Shown here piece by piece: positions 6,254 to 7,987 of a stretch of 7,987 bases of DNA. The position numbers and the translations under genes were made by a program. The notes below the pieces were generated by a model. It had not been told where the DNA came from, ran no database searches, and worked only from the letters and a program-made list of their open reading frames with translations. The DNA lies in NCBI GenBank assembly GCA_031258375.1, contig JAIRMX010000053.1, forward strand, positions 1-7,987, in the 5' to 3' direction. The stretch is from Elusimicrobiota bacterium (GTDB lineage Bacteria > Elusimicrobiota > Elusimicrobia > Elusimicrobiales > Elusimicrobiaceae). Positions within the stretch are counted from its first letter, which is position 1. Each line of letters opens with the position of its first letter.

Positions 6254-6281
6254 AAAACGCTGCCGAGCAGTAGCGTTTTTT
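6254..6281 (+). terminator. Rho-independent terminator after the MntP-like gene
   Basis: Stem AAAACGCTGC (6254-6263) pairs with GTAGCGTTTT (6270-6279), ten pairs with one G-U, across the loop CGAGCA, and runs into a six-T tract ending at 6281. It starts 23 bp after the stop codon. It separates the MntP-like gene from hpt-ftsH; the hpt promoter is not evident, so partial readthrough may contribute to hpt expression. Confidence 0.82.
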
Positions 6282-6289
6282 GTAATGAT

Positions 6290-6294
6290 AAGGA
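6290..6294 (+). promoter_or_regulatory. Ribosome binding site deciding the hpt start
   Basis: AAGGA ends 5 nt before ATG 6300. An in-frame ATG at 6285 is preceded only by the terminator T-tract and has no ribosome binding site, so 6300 is the better start. Confidence 0.7.
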
Positions 6295-6299
6295 CAGTT

Positions 6300-6836
6300 A
6301 TGGAGCATAATTTACCGCTTAAAAAAATTTTAATAAGCGAAAAAGCAATAAATAAAAGAGTAAAAGAACTCGCCTTGCAAATATCGCGCGACTATGAAGG
6401 AAGAACGCCGGTTTTCGTGGGGATTTTGCGCGGCGCGGTTTTATTTTACGCCGAATTAATAAAGAATATCGTAATAGATTGCAATATTGATTTTATGTGC
6501 TTATGCTCTTACGAAGGCACTCAATGCGCGGGCAAGCCGAGGACAATTCTCGACCTGCGGGAAGACATAGCAAACCGCCATGTCGTTTTGGTGGAAGATA
6601 TCGTAGACACCGGCGCTACGGCGCTTCAGCTTTTGGAAATGCTAAAAATAAGAAAGCCCGCGTCTGTGGAGTTTTGCACTTTGCTCGATAAACCTTCCAA
6701 CAGAAAAGTGGAAATTGTCCCCAAGTACGCAGGTTTCGCGATAGAAAACGAATTTGTAATAGGATACGGCCTTGATTACAACGGGCTTTACCGTAATTTG
6801 CCGTTTATAGGAGTTCTAGATGAAAACAAACAATAA
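6300..6836 (+). CDS. hpt: Hypoxanthine (guanine) phosphoribosyltransferase
   Basis: Salvages hypoxanthine and guanine with PRPP to IMP and GMP in the cytoplasm. The 178-residue length is typical of the bacterial Hpt group. Motifs in order: the PPi-binding loop region VGILRGAVLFYAEL (40-53; Arg where Lys is more usual), the flexible active-site loop starting at SYEGTQ (70-75), the PRPP-binding signature VVLVEDIVDTGATALQL (95-111) with the acidic pair Glu99/Asp100, the purine-contact segment LLDKPSNRKV (128-137), and the C-terminal FVIGYGLDYNGLYRNLPFIGVL (152-173). No lesion seen. The gene lies directly upstream of ftsH, whose start is inside its last codons; hpt-ftsH adjacency is a long-conserved arrangement, normally with tilS in front, which is absent here. 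A terminator for the preceding gene lies just upstream. Confidence 0.95.
   Translation: MEHNLPLKKILISEKAINKRVKELALQISRDYEGRTPVFVGILRGAVLFYAELIKNIVIDCNIDFMCLCSYEGTQCAGKPRTILDLREDIANRHVVLVEDIVDTGATALQLLEMLKIRKPASVEFCTLLDKPSNRKVEIVPKYAGFAIENEFVIGYGLDYNGLYRNLPFIGVLDENKQ
6809..6813 (+). promoter_or_regulatory. Ribosome binding site of ftsH inside hpt
   Basis: AGGAG within the hpt coding sequence stands 6 nt before ATG 6820. The ftsH start overlaps the hpt end by 17 bp in a different frame, so ftsH translation is probably coupled to hpt. Confidence 0.75.
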
Positions 6837-7987
6837 AAAACAAATGCCTCAAATACCTTTGCGCCAAATATTATTTTGGATATTTGCCTTTATTATCGTG
6901 CTGTCGATATATTCGAAAATAGGACAAAGTACGGAAGTAAAAAATTTGGATTATTCGGACTTCAAATCTAAAATATCAAGCGGAGATATACTAAAAGTCT
7001 CAATCGGCGCGGATACTATTACCGGCGCTTATAAGGATGAAGGAAAAGAATCAAAATTTAAGACTATAAAAATAGATGACAATAACCTTGTGCAAGAACT
7101 TATCTCCGCAAAAATCCCTTTTAAAGGAGAGACTGATAAAAGCTGGGTTTACAGCCTGGTTATGAATATCGGCTGGATATTGCTTTTTGTGCTGGCATGG
7201 TGGTTTTTGTTTATACGTCCGCAGAAAGGCGACGGCAGAAGCGCGCTTAATTTTGCAAAATCCAAAGCTAAACTTCAGGAACCTTCCGATAGGGACGTAA
7301 CTTTTAAGGATGTGGCCGGAATTGAAGAGGCCAAAGAAGAAGTGCAGGATATAATCAAATTTTTAAAAAATCCAAAACACTTTCAGAAACTCGGCGCGAA
7401 ACTGCCAAAAGGCGTTTTGCTTTACGGCGCGCCGGGCACGGGCAAAACTTTGCTTGCAAAGGCCGTCGCGGGCGAAGCGAAGGTGTCTTTCTTTTCGGCT
7501 TCGGCTTCGGAATTCGTCGAAATGTTTGTGGGCGTAGGCGCGGCGCGCGTGCGAGATTTGTTCAATAATGCAAAAAAGAACTCTCCGGCAATTATTTTTA
7601 TTGACGAACTCGACGCGGTCGGCCGCAGGCGTTTTGCGGGCATTGGCGGCGGACATGACGAAAGAGAGCAGACTTTAAACCAACTGCTTATAGAACTTGA
7701 CGGTTTTGAATCAAAACAAGGAATTATTTTAATGGCTTCCACAAACCGCCCCGACGTGCTTGACCCCGCTTTAACCCGTCCGGGACGTTTTGACAGACAT
7801 ATAAATATTCCCGCGCCGGATATGAAAGGCCGTAAGGAAATTTTAGAAGTACACGCCAGAAAAGTAAAAATGTCTGCTGAAGTTAATTTGGAAGTGATTG
7901 CAAAAGGCACGCCGGGCTTTGTCGGCGCGGATTTGGCAAATGTCATAAACGAAGCCGCAATTTTGGCCGCGCGCAACGATAAAGAAG
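6820..7987 (+). CDS. ftsH: ATP-dependent zinc metalloprotease FtsH, N-terminal and AAA+ part, 3' end outside window
   Basis: Membrane-anchored AAA+ protease that extracts and degrades membrane and regulatory proteins as a hexamer. The window holds 389 residues: a short basic N-terminus, TM1 (about 15-32), an extracytoplasmic domain (about 33-108), TM2 (about 110-132), a linker ending in VTFKDVAGIEEAKEE, and most of the AAA+ domain. Visible are Walker A GAPGTGKT (203-210), the pore loop MFVGVG (235-240), Walker B IIFIDELD (258-265), GGGHDEREQTLNQLLIELDGF (second region of homology begins after), STNRPDVLD, and the arginine fingers in TRPGRFD (319-325, Arg320 and Arg323). The lid begins in TPGFVGADLANVINEAAILAAR. 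The HEXXH zinc-protease domain lies beyond the right edge, so completeness cannot be judged. ATG 6820 is set by AGGAG 6 nt upstream and agrees with the family N-terminus; it overlaps hpt by 17 bp. Confidence 0.97.
   Translation, partial: MKTNNKKQMPQIPLRQILFWIFAFIIVLSIYSKIGQSTEVKNLDYSDFKSKISSGDILKVSIGADTITGAYKDEGKESKFKTIKIDDNNLVQELISAKIPFKGETDKSWVYSLVMNIGWILLFVLAWWFLFIRPQKGDGRSALNFAKSKAKLQEPSDRDVTFKDVAGIEEAKEEVQDIIKFLKNPKHFQKLGAKLPKGVLLYGAPGTGKTLLAKAVAGEAKVSFFSASASEFVEMFVGVGAARVRDLFNNAKKNSPAIIFIDELDAVGRRRFAGIGGGHDEREQTLNQLLIELDGFESKQGIILMASTNRPDVLDPALTRPGRFDRHINIPAPDMKGRKEILEVHARKVKMSAEVNLEVIAKGTPGFVGADLANVINEAAILAARNDKE

Noticed and set aside
6285..6299. ATG 6285 as start of hpt
   Set aside because: It directly follows the terminator T-tract, lacks a ribosome binding site, and adds five residues atypical of the family; ATG 6300 has AAGGA at good spacing.
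7422..7976. 184-residue minus-strand open frame
   Set aside because: Entirely antisense to the conserved AAA+ domain of ftsH.

Overview
The window reads as ordinary bacterial chromosome at roughly 40% G+C, densely packed, with ATG, TTG and AAGGA-type ribosome binding sites. Codon use mixes AT-rich codons with frequent GCG, CGC and GGC. The protein flavour and the single-lesion decay of metF recall Elusimicrobiota, in particular Endomicrobium (termite-gut lineages). That placement is an impression without any search behind it and should be held loosely. I see no mobile element, CRISPR array, rRNA, tRNA or phage gene.

Left part (1-3756): a sulfur amino acid / methionine block. It opens with the C-terminal end of cobalamin-independent methionine synthase (metE, cut by the window edge). 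A full-length metF (methylenetetrahydrofolate reductase) follows, interrupted by one in-frame TAG. Next is a PatB/MalY-type cystathionine beta-lyase on the minus strand, then a Cys/Met-metabolism PLP enzyme of the cystathionine gamma-synthase/gamma-lyase family on the plus strand. Together they describe trans-sulfuration to homocysteine (gamma-synthase plus beta-lyase) and methylation of homocysteine to methionine (MetF supplies 5-methyl-THF, MetE transfers the methyl). Spacing is extremely tight: 2 bp between the convergent metF and patB ends, and 33 bp between the divergent patB and metB-like starts.

Middle part (3757-5660): a two-gene minus-strand operon. sppA (membrane-anchored signal peptide peptidase) is followed 12 bp later by a Yip1-like polytopic membrane protein. 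It is divergent from the next gene across a 166-bp AT-rich intergenic region that carries a small inverted repeat and a promoter-like sequence.

Right part (5661-7987): an MntP-family membrane protein, unusual in lacking the TM1 aspartate, ends at a clear rho-independent terminator. The hpt-ftsH pair follows, with ftsH starting inside the end of hpt and running off the right edge before its protease domain.

The most notable points are the nonsense-interrupted but otherwise intact metF, the altered metal-site residues of the MntP homologue, and a perfect TATAAT box 7 bp upstream of patB that suggests a leaderless transcript. I did not find evidence for a new multi-gene system here.
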